From contig OZ038451.1 of NCBI GenBank assembly GCA_964036195.1, positions 7,692,529 through 7,756,528 on the forward strand: a stretch of 64,000 nt of DNA, given 5' to 3'. Source of the stretch: Sphaerolaimus hirsutus. Lineage: Eukaryota; Nematoda; Chromadorea; Monhysterida; Sphaerolaimidae. Positions 13,241-25,563 of the stretch are shown in pieces (the stretch's first letter is position 1; the number at the start of each line of letters is the position of its first letter). Below the pieces are notes generated by a model, which did not search any database, had not been told where the DNA came from, and was given only the letters and a program-made list of their open reading frames with translations. The translations under genes were made by a program, and so were the position numbers.

Positions 13241-16200
13241 GTACATTGCATACATGATGTACATCATTTCAGACGGGGGTATTTCGAGGTGGTGGGTTAT
13301 TTTTCCCAGCTCAAAAACACCTTGTGGTATTTCGAGGGGGGGGCGGGGTAATTCAGGGGGGGGGGTATTTCGAGGAAATACGGTAATACTTGTTTTCGAC
13401 TGGGTTTGTCATCCTTATGTGTCAGGCTTAACAATGGATTTAAACTATTCAGACTTTGGAAATACTTTTGGATACACCAGCTTTAAATAGATATCGCAGC
13501 TGAAGATTATTCGTCGGGTGTGTGTAAAAAGGAGGTAATTCCCCATTTGAGTGAGATTTCACTTCAGATGACATGAAGCGCAAATTTTGTGAACAACTAC
13601 CGTATTTCCTCGAAATACCCCCCCTCGAAATACCCCCCCCCCCTCGTTTGACCCCCCCCCCTCTCGAGACCACTATGAAACAATCACCCCCCCTCGAAAT
13701 ACCCTCCCCCCAGATTGAGTGTAAAGAGAACGTACATGACAAATACTGCAGTTTGTGTTCTGCGGAGTGCAGAACACACGTGAAAACAATGTCGTAATCA
13801 CGTTAGAACAGTGTTTATACCATCTACGTACTTCTATTAGTGTACAGGAGTCTATACATGTCAGTTATTGATGCATTTTTCTACCCCAGTGTACATCACA
13901 AACAACGATTTTGTACTAGGATTTTAAAAAATTTCCTGTGAAATATTAACCCCCGCCTCGAAATACCCCCCTCGTTTAACCCCCCCCCTCTCGGGCAGGC
14001 TGACCGTGAAATTATAACACGTGGTATAATAGCGTGTTATAAGAGGCGCGTACAGATTTTTGCCTAACGCGCACTAGTATTTGGATGCGGGTATCGTTTA
14101 CCTTAATTTACACAAATCCGACTCGTTGCGCGTAAGCGGGCACACGGAAAACAGAGGTCAATCCATTTACCGTGTCAGCTGTTTTCACTAACACGCATCG
14201 TTGGTAAGAAATCGTGTTAGTAAAATGTGGCATACCCGAATGACAATAGTTTTTCGGGTTAAGCGTGTTATAACTTGACAAACACAGAGTGAAACCTTGG
14301 GTCTGGGCGGCATAGTTGTTAAAACGTATTTACTTTTACTCGATGAATACGTATACTCGAATACAGAGTAAATACATTTACGTTTCCTCCGAAAAAAGTT
14401 CTGGTACTCGCTTTTATGTATACTTTTTGAAAGTAATCGAGTACAGAAAACGTATTTTAGATAGCCTTTTATATAGGTTTTTAAAGGCATAGAAGGGAAA
14501 AAACGGAGAAAATTAGCTAAGAATACATAATGGGTATCGAACCAAAAATATAGTCAAAAATCGCGTAAAATAGGCAAAAAGTTATGAAAATAGCTAATTT
14601 TGAGTGACATTTCTCGAAAATTTTGGCGACATTTCTCAAAAGTACTTACGTTTACATTTTCTGCAGGGAAAAGTATGTTTACTCACGTTTATTCATGAGT
14701 AAAAGTAAAACAAATTTACTTTATGTTTTCTGTACACTAGGGGTGAGTAAAAAATAAATACTTTACGTTTACGTATACTTTTAAAAAAGTTTGGTACTTT
14801 TAACAACTCTGCTGGGTGGTGTAAGCAAAGTGGGACAAATATAACAAATATACTCTGTGGACATCACACTTAGTATGGAAACCTACCATAACCCATCTGA
14901 ATAATGAATCAAAAATTACACAGTTTTTTCATCACAATATTTTGTTTACTACTTTACTTTTTAAACTTTTTACTTTTATTCATGAGTAAATGTGAGTAAA
15001 ATACTTTCTCCCCAGAAAATGTAAAAGTGCATATTTTTAGGAATGTTGCCCCAATTTTCACAAAGAATCATCATTATTCATACCTTTTTGACCATTTTAA
15101 CCTTAAAATTCACTAGTTGATGCTAATGATGGCAAACCCACTTGAAAAAAGTATTTTAATTTTTAAGTGTTTGTTTCTAGAATGACTTGTTGAATTTTAC
15201 TGAAAACAGTTTGTACTAATGGCCCTGTGCACACTAGTTTTCACATGAAATTTAGAAAATTTCATTGAAAAAACTTTGAATGTGATTGAGTTTTCCACAA
15301 TTGATCATTTCTAGTCGCCATCAACTGTAGTTGATGGCCAACTCATTGTAGAAAACTCAAATGCATTCTAAACTGATTTGTGAGTTTTCAAAATTTTGTG
15401 TGAAAACTAGTGTGTGCAGGCACAATAGATTTTTAAGTGTTTTCCAGTAAAATAAATACAGTATTCTACGCAAGGGCAGGGTTGGCAAAATGTCAGAAAA
15501 AAATAAAATGGAAAATTTAAGAATATCATAAAATAATATGGATTCCGATTTTTTCTTTAAAAAATGTAAAATGGTTTTATTTATATTATTACTGACATTT
15601 CAGAATAAAATAAAATAAAACCTGAAAAAAATAAAAATAAAATACAATTTTAATAAAAATAAAATACAATTTTAGTCAAAATAATTTTACTCAAACAAAC
15701 CCTGCTTGAGGGCGAGTAAAAGTAAATAAATTTTACTTATACATATACTTTGAAAAACGCCCAGTAATTTTAACAACTCTGATAGTTTGTAGAAGAAACA
15801 TAACTTGTTATAAACAGGGTTATAACCCGCTATCCGGTGCGCGTATATTTTTTGGTTTGACCCGCATCAATTATACGGCCCACACCTAATGACACGCAAT
15901 CCTACTATAACACGGCCTGTTGCGGGTTATTGAATAATAGCGTTTTTTCGTGTGCGCTCATTTGCGCGTCAGACCGTCAGACGGGTCATTTACTTATTCC
16001 AGGTGACCATTTTCAACGTAAACAAACAACAGACGTGCTATGAGCGGGTTACAACCGGAATTTTTAGCGTGTTACGCGTTACAATGAAATAGTGTGTATC
16101 TCGCGGCCAGCCTGCTCTCGGGACCACTATGAAACAATCACCCCCCGGGGGGTATTTCGAGGAAATACGGTATAATCAATCGATTTTTTGAATGGTCCAA

Positions 16201-19200
16201 CCAATCATTATGGCTTAGCAGATGAAGGGATATTGAATTTACATTAATTCCACATTTTGTTTATTTTAATGGTTGTATTTTCTGATTTATGATTGAGTAT
16301 TATTCAAAATCTTATCTAAAGGGTCGTTTACACGGTTTCGTGTGCCGACAAAAAAGTTAAGCGAGAAAGTTCCATAATTCCGGAATAAAGTTCCGTATTT
16401 GCGGGAAAAGCCAGTGAAGTATGCTCACTAGTTAAGTTTACACACATGCCAATTTGCATATAATTTGAGCCTGTCGTTCAGGACTTATTTGCATTTGAAG
16501 ATGAATTTCAGTTGTCGGTTCGGTTTCAAAACGAAAACCGAACCGACAACTAAAATTAATTTTCAAATGCCTATAACTCTTGAACGACAAGCTCAAATTA
16601 TCTGCAAATTGGCATGTGTGTACACATAACCAGTGAGCACAATTCACCGTTTTTTCTTGCATATATGAAACTTAATTCCAGAATTATAGAACTTTTCCAC
16701 CAAACTTTTTTGTCGGCACACGAAAGCGTGTAAACGCTGCTTAAGGCATTTATCAATGTGTTCAATTAATCAATCAATTATCAAGGTTCCAACTCAACAG
16801 TAGCAGACAAGTAAATGCTACCATGGCTATTTCTTTCGAAAAATAGCAGAGATCAGTCCGGCAAAAAATTAACAACCATCATCTGTTTTATAATTTGCAT
16901 AACAGATGGTTGTAGTTGTAGTACATCAAAAAGTATAAAAGTAACACGGAACTAGATCATAGGACAGTACAATCTATTTTTGAACACCAAAACGAACACA
17001 CAAAATTACGTCTGAAATTGACTCCACTGAAGGTGGAGCTGTTCCATTATTTTTGTGTACCCCATTTCCCATAACTCAGAATTTCTCAAGTTACGGTTTC
17101 GGTTAGACGGTTACGGTGTGGTTCTTTTTGTCCCAAAAAGCACCCTTTAAATGGTATTAGTGCAATGCCAATGATAATGGCATTCCATCAGTATACACAC
17201 ACACACACACACCAATTTTTGTCGTAACATTAAATCTGGTGAATGTATTAAAATAATCTCCAGGTTATTATAAAAAGCCACTTGTAAAGCGCACTGGGTC
17301 TACTGATCAAGTGAACAAATTACCTATGGTCCATCTCCAGCCCTTACATCAATGAAACTGGATACCATATTGGAAACCGCAACTGAAGGCTGGGAGGTTT
17401 GCAAAATAGATTGAATCTGTGATTCCATTTTGAAATGTATTCATGGATTGAGAAATATCTCGGGGAAATAGTTTTTGAGATTTCTTTGGATGGAACATTT
17501 GATACTTGTGAGAGAAAAAATAACATAGATGTAGGAAAAAAACAATTAAAAAAGTTTGTGTACTTAAGCCCAGTTGTGACATCATTTTAAATGCATGCTG
17601 TATCCAAAAAGTGTTATTGGGGCATGTGTTCCAATATCTACATTTTCTCTACTATTTCCCTAAAAATATGAAAATCAACATTTTCTGAGAGTTTTTTTAT
17701 TATAAATCATAGAAGTGTTGTTACATTGCAACTAGCGTTCCAAAAAATACGCGATTTTCTGAAAATATAATTAAATATAATCTCAGAAAATCTCTCTAAA
17801 AATAAAATAAAATAAAATCTCTCATGTCATTTGGAAAATATAATAAAATCTCTGAGAACATCTCCCATGCTTTAGAAAATTTCAAAAAATCTCCCAGCTG
17901 GAATGTTTTTCTATTTGATATTTCAGGGTCAACACAGAGTAAATATGTATTCAATAAACTCTTATGTGTTGCTTCAACACTTTCATTTGAAATGTCAAAC
18001 AACGCAAACAACAATATAATTTTTGAAAAGAGTCACGTGAAACTATCAAATGTCACAAATGTTACTTCATTCAACACTGTCTTCAAAACATATCATGCCA
18101 CAAAGTCTTCTCACTCAAATTCAAACACCTATTTGTCACAACTGAAGTCCGACTGAAAAGTTGCTCAGCACTAGCAGCACTTCAAGGTATACAGAGTATA
18201 CCTATACAGTGCAAAATGTCAAGCATTCATTTCAGCCAACTTTTGTAAAAAAATCATTAACTGCTGATTGTAAAGGATGCTTTTTCAAGATATAAAAACT
18301 TAAAATAGCCAAAAAATGTTATGTAAATAAGCACATGTATCACCAAACATAAGGGGACAAATTGATTGTAGATTTGAAGGAGAAAATGGGCAAAAGTATG
18401 AAAATAGGGGCAAAATTCCTTAAAAAGGTGACTTCAGGGAGAATTTTTTTCATTTTCTCCCACAGAAATAAAAAATATAATTAAATCTCTCTGAAAAATC
18501 TTGGAAAAAATATAAAATATAATTAAATGCGCTATTTACTAATATTTTCTGAGATTTTTTAATATAAATCTCCCAGAGATTTTTAGAACGCTAATTGCAA
18601 CATCACTTCATGTTGTCATTGATACTTATTTATGTGTGTGAGAATAAATGCTATAAACAAACTGTATGTGATTAAAACTTGCACATGACCTAAAACATAA
18701 AAAAGATGGGGGATGGGCAGTTAAGCATTTTGGAGTGCCTTCATGCTTGTTGTAGAAATTACCTGAAGCATGTTTTGTTTAATTTCTAGAAAAAATTTTC
18801 ATATTCATCAAAATATCTTCCGGTTTCGCCAGCAGTACACTGAATATAGGTAGCTACATTTTTAAATAAATTTGAATGAAAAACATTTCATGGAAAACGG
18901 GTCTACTCAAATCAATCTTACATTGACACATTTCCCATGGGTCATTGCATGCAATAATGCCGCTGCACAACTAGTTTACTAACGGAAAACTAAGAATTTG
19001 GTAAACTCATTTTTGAGTTTCCTAGCGCATCTGAGTTTACCGGAATGTGTTATTTTCAATCCCCGTCAACTGTAGTTGACGAACAGCTCATTTCGGTAAA
19101 CTCAGATGCGCTCAGAAGCCGAGAAATGAGTTTACCAAATTCTTAGTTTACCGTTAGTAAACTAGCGTGTGCAGCGCCAATATACATTACCGCCATTACA

Positions 19201-19380
19201 TCAGTTACACTGGCCCAACACCAAAACAGCGTGTATCAAATGTCTTACCTCAGATTCAGACGGCGGGTCCAGCGGCTGCCAGTCTTCCAGCTGCATCAAG
19301 CGAGTTCTCATATCGGAACCGGTAGATTTCCCGCCGCGGCCACGTAACATCCCTGTTCGTGTGGGCGACGTTGTTAACAT
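6123..19380 (-). CDS. UNC93-like: UNC93-like major facilitator protein, complete 13-exon model (580 aa)
   Basis: Exons, 5' to 3': 19,380-19,249; 12,877-12,731; 11,741-11,526; 11,306-11,216; 10,805-10,660; 10,586-10,518; 10,432-10,340; 10,084-9,969; 9,437-9,284; 7,839-7,699; 7,408-7,282; 7,195-7,110; 6,347-6,123 (TGA). All phases agree and total 580 codons. The N-terminus is a soluble acidic tail (residues 1-95). UNC93 family hallmarks are the TQSLHSAVNGPLGLAAL segment (about 122-138), GCGKYFHPMATL (278-289), PLTLYHGMQQAFLFG (about 370-384), FALADSVCSLFFG (in 389-435) and WGMADAAWSTQI (end of exon 11). Hydrophobic stretches fit a 10-12 helix MFS fold. UNC93 proteins act as trafficking or channel-regulating membrane proteins. 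The start is the first ATG after an in-frame TGA; ATG at 19,350 is an alternative. Ten introns have clear GT..AG ends and one uses the phase-fitting donor CCA|GTTTGT at 9,968; the exon 10/11 intron is an inserted element without a usable AG. Confidence 0.85.
6701..7044. mobile_element. hAT-like element built of gcgcc repeats
   Basis: Ends TGGTGATGGAAAA and TTTTCCATCACTA; flanks GTCATGTG and GTCCTGTG (7 of 8 match). The interior is almost all GCGCCAAGCGCC-type repeats of both polarities. Lies in the last intron of the UNC93-like gene. Long ORFs here are artefacts of repeats lacking stop codons. Confidence 0.7.
7409..7698. mobile_element. Introner-like TIR element forming an intron (copy 2, non-canonical ends)
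   Basis: A 290-bp element separates exons 10 and 11 of the UNC93-like gene. Inverted ends are GGCACTCACAGAGCCTGTAA and GCCGCTCCCAGAGCCTGTAA, followed by iterated TGTAAAATG units. The flanking duplication is ACCAGG (plus strand). The length is not a multiple of three, so it must be removed to keep frame. In the sense direction the junctions read CCTG|GTGCC and CCCCTG|GTT, with no AG in a usable phase. Confidence 0.75.
7949..9265. mobile_element. TA-type CCGTATTTCC element, interrupted
   Basis: Ends CCGTATTTCCTCGAAATA and its inverse, in the exon 9/10 intron of the UNC93-like gene. It is split by the hAT-like element 8,123-9,246, which duplicated GTATTTCG from it. Confidence 0.65.
8123..9246. 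mobile_element. hAT-like element with cacttacactt arms, nested
   Basis: Ends CAGAGTTGCGAAAGTG and its counterpart AACAACTCTG; perfect 8-bp duplication GTATTTCG at 8,115-8,122 and 9,247-9,254. Arms iterate TTTACACTTACACTT (8,135-8,280 and 9,105-9,230). Inside, 8,550-8,890 is a second array of GCTTCACCACGCTTCC-like units in both orientations. Confidence 0.75.
12404..12599. mobile_element. Short gcgcc-repeat hAT-like element
   Basis: TAGCGATGTAAAAG to the inverse of TAGTGATGTAGAAAG, filled with GCGCCTGGCGC units. No convincing target duplication; likely old. In an intron of the UNC93-like gene. Confidence 0.6.
12895..13383. mobile_element. TA-flanked CCGTATTTCC element carrying a dinucleotide repeat
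   Basis: Inverted ends CCGTATTTCCTCGAAATA with iterated GGGGTATTTCGAGG motifs and TA flanks. Contains the AT microsatellite at 13,173-13,238. It begins 17 bp upstream of the exon at 12,877, so it abuts the splice acceptor region. Confidence 0.7.
13173..13238. repeat. AT dinucleotide microsatellite
   Basis: An uninterrupted run of 33 AT units. Confidence 0.95.
13600..16170. mobile_element. TA-type CCGTATTTCC element expanded by nested insertions
   Basis: Outer ends CCGTATTTCCTCGAAATA (13,600) and inverse (16,170). Inside are GTAAATACG-rich arrays (14,310-14,820; 14,930-15,030), a CACACTAGTTTTC inverted element (15,222-15,426) and a CAGGGTTGGC element (15,476-15,710). Confidence 0.6.
16321..16741. 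mobile_element. Inverted-repeat element, arms about 100 bp
   Basis: GGTCGTTTACACGGTTTCGT near 16,321 returns inverted at 16,741. A second inner inverted pair flanks AACCGAACCGACAAC at 16,500-16,560, giving a long hairpin. Confidence 0.7.
16742..18960. other. AT-rich intronic stretch, no gene seen
   Basis: Within the 6.4-kb first CDS intron of the UNC93-like gene. ATAAAATCTCTGAGAGATTTT-like inverted arrays occupy about 17,690-18,590. No exon was recognised. Confidence 0.5.
18964..19180. mobile_element. CTAGTTTACTAA inverted-repeat element
   Basis: Starts GCTGCACAACTAGTTTACTA and ends with its inverse, TAGTAAACTAGCGTGTGCAG. Close relatives occur at 61,905-62,120, 61,535-61,722, 41,222-41,438 and 31,718-31,905. 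It ends 69 bp from the UN93-like exon at 19,249. Confidence 0.7.
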
Positions 19381-19613
19381 TCTTCACTATAGACACTAGG
19401 TTAGGTACCTAGGTTTTTACCAAAATTTTAAAAACAGATATGTAAGTCGGCTTTGAAGGCATTTGAGTTGACGGGAATGGGGCGACTGTCAACTACTGTC
19501 GACTGGGATTTAAAGTGACTCATTCCGGTGAACTCAAATGCATTCAAAGCTGATTTATGAGTTTTCGAAGTTTCGGTTGAAAACTAGTGTTTGTCGACAT
19601 AACGCTGCATGCC

Positions 19614-20204
19614 TAGGGTGTCAAAAAAATTTTTACGGAAAACGGAAACGGAAAAAATTTGGCACTTGCCAGAAAACGGAAAAAAATTTGCACTTGGTGC
19701 AAAATGGTAACGGAAACGAAAAAAAATTCAGCGGCCGCCGGAAACCGGAAAACAAGGCTGGAAAACTGTAAACGGAAAAATGAAATTTGCACGGAAACAG
19801 AAAAAATTGCTGAAATTTTGCCGTAAAATGGAAAAAAAATTTGTTGAAATTTGCTTGAAATGCCAAAAATTGCTGAAATTTTGATGCAAATGGAAAAAAA
19901 CCCTCACATAATTGAAAACCTGCATGCATTTACCAGTTTGGCTGAAACAGAAAACAGACAATTGAGCTGGTAAAAGGGAATATGAGGCGGAATAACAGAA
20001 AATTGAGCTGGACAATGGAAAAAAGGCAGAAAATCTGAAAATTTAGTCTGAAAACGGAAAGTGAGCCGGAAGAACGAAAACATAAAATTTAGTGGCCTGA
20101 AAACGGAAAAAATATTCAGTGGCCGGAAAACAGAATGCAAAATGGAAAAAATTTGCCTGTGGAAAACGGAAACGGAAAACGGAAAACGGAAATTTGACAC
20201 CCTA
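19614..20204. mobile_element. hAT-like element built of aaaacgg repeats
   Basis: Ends TAGGGTGTCAAAAAAAT and ATTTGACACCCTA; perfect 8-bp duplication TGCATGCC at both sides. Arms iterate GGAAAACGGAAAC. A partial sister copy is at 28,228-28,390. Confidence 0.8.
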
Positions 20205-20567
20205 TGCATGCCGTAATCGTTCTAATGGAAGAGTATCCTTCTATTCTTTCGTCAACTTTTTTTACCTGCCGTTCTGGAGGTGACATTCTATTGGAGGAAT
20301 GCCGTTCTATTAGAAGAAATAGGGTAATGAATCACAAAAAAACGCACTAGCTGCATTGGGATCGGTTACAGCAGTGACAAAATCGCCATCAATAGAAGGT
20401 TCCATAGTTTTGGCGTCGTAGTAAACGTCAGAATTGTGACAAACTGTCGAAATCGTCGGTTTGCATTGGTCCAGCGCAGTTTCAGTGGACGATTTGCTCC
20501 AACTGAATTTCAGGGTTCAGGTTTTATGTGTTGAAATTAGCAGAAATAAAACCAAAAGTTCAGTCAC

Positions 20568-22508
20568 CGATCGGCGATGGGCGTGTCCCTATTGGGTGTC
20601 CAGCGCAAGTTCGGCCCCTCGCAGCCCTCCGATCCTGAGTGTGAGCAACTATATTTAACGGACGAATAAATATGCATCCGCACTTATGTCTTCGCGCCAA
20701 CGCATCAACGCCATACTTATGCATGCCTTCCACAAATATGTATTAAAAATAATAATAAGGCGGAGTCAAGAGCAACCAACATATAATACAAACTATGTTT
20801 GCTGCCTGAAATCATTTTTGGAACTCGTTTTTTTATGATGACGTTATGATTAACGATGGCAAAAAAAGATCCTGAAAATTTGAAAACGTTTTCAAATTTT
20901 CTATTTTTTTTGGGACTTTTCGAATTTTTGAGCACGCGGTGAAAAAATACATAAAAGTAGATTTTTTTCAAAAGATTGGAAAAGAGTTTTCGAATTTTTT
21001 AGGTAATTCGAGGCATTGATATGTATTCTTAAGTTCAACGTTCTAAATCAATTGACAATTGACTTGTGGTGTGTCTGAGCTGTAATAAAGACGTAAAACG
21101 TTGAGTTCCGAGTTCGATTGAGTTTTTCATAAAAAATTTTTCAAAACCTCAAAATGGGCACTATGAATTTGTGGTCCGGAAATGTATAACAGACGTTCAA
21201 AACACTTACTGTGTTACGTTAGAACATCGTTTATACCATCTATAATTCGAGAGGGTTATTCGAGGAAATACGGTATTGAAAAACATTCAAAAACTACCTA
21301 AAAAAATTCGAAAACTACCAAAAAATTCGAAAACGACCCAAAAAATTCAAAAATTCGCAAACTAAATTCGAAAATTCGAAAACTGTTTTGGGGAAAAGTT
21401 TGAAAAGTCATTTCAGAAAAAATACTTAAAAATTTAAATACTTTTTTTCTGGAGGGATTGTTAGTTATGATGGAGTATTTCTTTCAGAAAAATGCATAGA
21501 ATGCGGTCAGGGAAGTATAGGCAACAATGGAAAAAACACAGAAATTGAACACAGAAACTCATTGAGTTTCTGTGTTTTTGTTTTACACAGAAACACGGAA
21601 ACTCACAAATTTAGAAAAACTCAAAACTCAAATGAGTTTTTTTTGAAGAACACAGAAACACGGAAACACAGAAAAGTTTTTTGAGTTTTTGAGTTTTTTT
21701 CAGAGAAGTGGTTGAACACATTTTCAGAATGCACATGAATTCAGTTAAACTCAACAAGATAAGATATGCATGTAAAGCATGTAAATATGTACATAATGTA
21801 TTCATATTTTATGATGGAACAAAAAATAAATTAAAGATGGCACGCACATCTCCTGGTGGACATGTTAAAATATAGTTGTAGTTCAAATCAATTCTGTAGT
21901 CTTCCATACAGTGCACATCCATTGAACAATTTTGGAGTACTGCGTAAATTGTCGTTTGTGAGCATTTTGTTGATGCTGGTGTTGTGATGTGGGTGGATGT
22001 CCACATTGAGAATATTTTTATGGAGTTTTTCGACACTTGAATGTATACACATATGTTATGTGGGGTTAAAACATGTGCAAAACCAATATTTTATAAGAAA
22101 ACCGCTGTTTCCACATAAAAATGCTGTAAATCAGAATTTTTTGGGGGAAAACTTGAGTTTTTTGGACAAAAACTCGAGTTTTTTTAGAAAAAAACTCAAA
22201 AAAACTCCGAGTTTTAACAAAAAACACAGAAATAAAAACAGAGTTACTCAAGTTTTTTTGTTAAAAAAAACTCAAAACACAGGTATTCATTTTTGAAAAA
22301 CTCAAAACACAGAAACTGTTGTTTTTTTGGAGAACTTACCCATCGTTGAGTATAGGTACCTATTCTACTTGAAAACTACCACAGCATCAAGTCCTTCAAG
22401 TGAAAACGCACTCAAAAAAGGGACAAACTTACTTTCTCCGGCCAACCACAATGCATCCAACAGCTTCAGTTCCACATCTCGACTAGAATTTCTCTCTTTC
22501 GAATCCAT
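20568..22508 (-). CDS. Possible extra 5' coding exons of the UNC93-like gene
   Basis: Exon 22,508-22,433 begins with ATG preceded by an in-frame TGA, reads MDSKERNSSRDVELKLLDAL and onward, and ends at a strong donor A|GTAAGT. Exon 20,634-20,568 has acceptor CTCAG and donor CG|GTGACT. Their phases chain with an acceptor GTGAAG|A just before the ATG at 19,380, which would lengthen the UNC93-like protein by 49 residues to about 629. This rests only on phase agreement and splice-site quality; the stretch could instead be a separate short gene or 5' UTR. Confidence 0.35.
20852..21445. mobile_element. Element with gaattttcg arms
   Basis: AACGATGGCAAAAAAAG at the left and AAATTCGAAAA arrays on both sides. 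A fragment of a TA-type element ending GAGGAAATACGGTA lies inside at about 21,130-21,275. Confidence 0.55.
21480..22330. repeat. Array of AAACTCGAGTTTT / ACACAGAAA units
   Basis: Iterated ACACAGAAACTC and inverted GAGTTTTTGTG units in two blocks (21,530-21,720; 22,130-22,320). The same motif set recurs at 36,770-36,950 and 39,240-39,470, in both places inside the 36.3-39.9 kb element. Confidence 0.6.
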
Positions 22509-22816
22509 CAGTAGCGCTCATTCGAATAAGGACATAAAAATTGATGCTGTGCGAGCGAGCCTTTAAATGAGGTTTTTATCTGTCCATCTTTTGAAAAGGT
22601 AAATCATAAATAGGTAGGTAGTGTAGTACTCTGCTTCTTAAGTTTCAGGGATGCGCGTAGCGACAAAATGGCGCCATGGCGCTGGCGCCATTAAATGACG
22701 CCAAAATAGTGCCGCAGCCATGGAACCGTTGGTGCATGTTGACCTTTTTCTGAGGCGCCCGCCCCGCGTGACGCGTTTCATCCTGACGCGGCGTGCTTTC
22801 AAAATGGCGTCAGAAT

Positions 22817-24015
22817 TAGTGATGGAAAAGCGCCATGGCGCTGGCGCTTGGCGCTAGCGCCAAAGCAAAAAGCGCCATGGCGCTTTTGGCGCTTGGCGCC
22901 TTTTTGCTGTGGCGCCATTGGCGCTTGGCGCCGGGGTTTGGAAAAGCGCCATGGCGCTTTTGGCGATTGGCGCTATGACGCCGTGGCGCTATTGGCGCTT
23001 GGCGCTAGTGTTTTCAAAAGCGCCAAAAAAGCGCCAAGAAATTTACTCAAAATTCATCAATATTTTATGCAGAAAGACCTGTTAAGTATAATTTACAATA
23101 GTTTATGTGCTACTGTCAGTGTATTCTCGGATCAATATACATCATTCTATTCATCGGACTTGTAACACTCTTCACATAGGTTTTAGCTCGATCGCTATAC
23201 TGACTGAGCTCGTTCCTTGCAGTTTTGTTTGAGCAGGGTCAAAGGACCCTGAAAAGTGTGAAGTTGAGTAATTAACATCATCCAATATTTCATAAATACA
23301 ACTTTGTTAAGTGTCATGTGAAATGTCAAAAGTTCAATCAAAATTTTTTATTTTTTATTTTGATTGACTTTGAATTTTGATTTTACATCACATTCACTTC
23401 TTGACATTTGACACTTGATTTTACAGGGTGTGGAATCACTTTCTGAAGCCATTCAAACACTGGCAATCCAAAATTTGAAACCTCAAAATCCTATGTTCAA
23501 AAGTGACTAGCAAAACTCGAAACTGCAATATTCTTGTAGACAAATTGTAAGTATTCCCCAAAAAAAGTGAAAACTTCATTTGAAAATTATTTTTTGGGAA
23601 AACAACTAAATTCCAAAAGTTATTAAAAACACCTAAAAAATCTTAGCACTTTTTACAGATGGTGTGCTATACTTAAGCCCAAACACCCAGCTGCAAAATA
23701 TCAAGACAAAAAGAACAAAAAAAGTGACTGCAGTTTACTTGTATCTTGCGCCAAAAACAAATTAATAGCAGTGCATCAGCATGGCTGCATATATGAGAAG
23801 CAAAAATTTTTTGGCGCTGGCGCTATTGGCGCTTGGCGCCAATGTCCTCTGGCGCCATTGGCGCTTGGCGCCGTGGTCCAGAAAAGCGCCATGGCGCTTT
23901 TGGCGCTTGGCGCCATTTTGCTCTGGCGCCATTGGCGCTTGGCGCTGGGGTTCCGAAAAGCGCCATGGCGCTTTTGGCGCTTGGCGCCAAAGTCCTGGCG
24001 CTTTTTCCATCACTA
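22817..24015. mobile_element. hAT-like gcgcc element, 1.2 kb, perfect 8-bp duplication
   Basis: Ends TAGTGATGGAAAAGCGCC and the inverse; duplication GTCAGAAT at 22,809-22,816 and 24,016-24,023. Both arms (22,817-23,041 and 23,805-24,015) are gcgcc arrays. The core is AT-rich and contains an introner-family relic at 23,237-23,440. The right part and core match 32,379-33,034 in inverse orientation. Confidence 0.8.
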
Positions 24016-24023
24016 GTCAGAAT

Positions 24024-25563
24024 GGTTGGCGCCATTGTCAATTTTGCAGTACACTTACACCCTTACTTGTGTCTGGCGCATTTTTGGCGGTTGCGCCATG
24101 GCGCCATTATTGGCGATATCGCCCATTTCTGTGGCGTTAGGCGCCATGTCTTGATGGCGCCATCGCGGCCTTGGCGCTTGACAAAATTTTACAGGTACAT
24201 TTTCATTACTTTACTACACACCCGTCGACAAATGGGTATTTTAAATATTTAATCATGTTCTCTCATATTTACGGGGTAATTTTGATTAAAATAGTTTATT
24301 AACACTTCACTTGCGATGGGCGGAGTCTTATTCTTATGGGATGCTCATTGCTTTTGCAGGAACATATTATAGATACCTAATTTTTTAGAACAATATTTTT
24401 AATTATAAGTTATAATTAAGACTTAGAAAAAAATGGTAAAGGTGGTATTTAAGAAAATTGCATGCGTGCGCATTTGTTTTAAAATAGTGGCGCGAGAAGA
24501 GAACGGAGGTGAGCTTAACTTAAATCAAGTAAAGCTAAATATTGAGACTGTGAATTTGACCTCCACGATCATAAATAAATACGAAGGCTTTATGCACCTG
24601 TTAGGTAATTAAAAAGCACACATAAAATAAGTTAGGTTGTTAGGTAATTTAAAAGCACACAAACAGACAGCTGACAAACCAATTACGCATAAAGTTGACT
24701 GGCCATTTTGGCTCTGTGCAGTTTTTCTGCTGTAGGTATTTATGACAAAGTTTGCAGAAAACCACAAAAGTATTGACATTTCGTAAAGAGAACGCATAAA
24801 CTGAAGCATTAACCACAGAATTTGAAATCTTTCGTGAACTAAAACTATACCATTAACTGTAAGTGAAAGCAGCTGTCTAGTGCAGTCGCGTCGCCGTGAA
24901 ATTATGGATTTTATTGAACATTTTGAGGCATAAAATATGCAACGATATTCTGAAAATATGCAACGATATTCTGAAACAGACACATGGATAATTCTCTACT
25001 CCTATCGCCGATGAAAAACACATGGATTTGCATTTACAAGGTAATAACGTTCGAAATAACCCAAATAACTTGACAAAATACCACCAAAATACCACACACA
25101 TTCATCTATGCATAGCAATCAATAGCGACAAGAGCACTGGGGTGAACGCCATGTTCACTTTATGTCTGGTTGTAGAGTTGCAGATGTCCTGGTGCCAATT
25201 CCACAAGTGCAACAGTGAAGATACAAGTGGTAAGTGGTGATAAATAAAATTAATATTTTTTTATTTTTTATTTATTTAACACAATTCACAAGTCAAATAA
25301 AGGCAACAATTGAATAAAAAAAGAAATATCGGGAAACGCTTCATCGTTATGAATTTCATCTGAAACACTTGGAACGGTGCCAAATTATTTGCAAACGCCG
25401 CCTTTTACATCCCATACACTCATCTTTTCTGAAGAAAACACTCCCAGTCCTCATAAAATGACTCAAAACTTATTACTTGTGACTTGACTTAAACTTTCAA
25501 ACTTATAAACCCAGCTACCATTTCCAACTCGCACTGTCACCGGTGCACTAGGGGCACTGGCAC
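24024..25563. other. Stretch without recognised gene
   Basis: Begins with scattered gcgcc units (24,024-24,180), then AT-rich DNA. An ORF on the minus strand at 24,609-24,983 has no family resemblance and irregular composition. The intron next to the exon at 25,564 starts GTGCCAGTGCC, like a decayed introner end. Confidence 0.4.
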
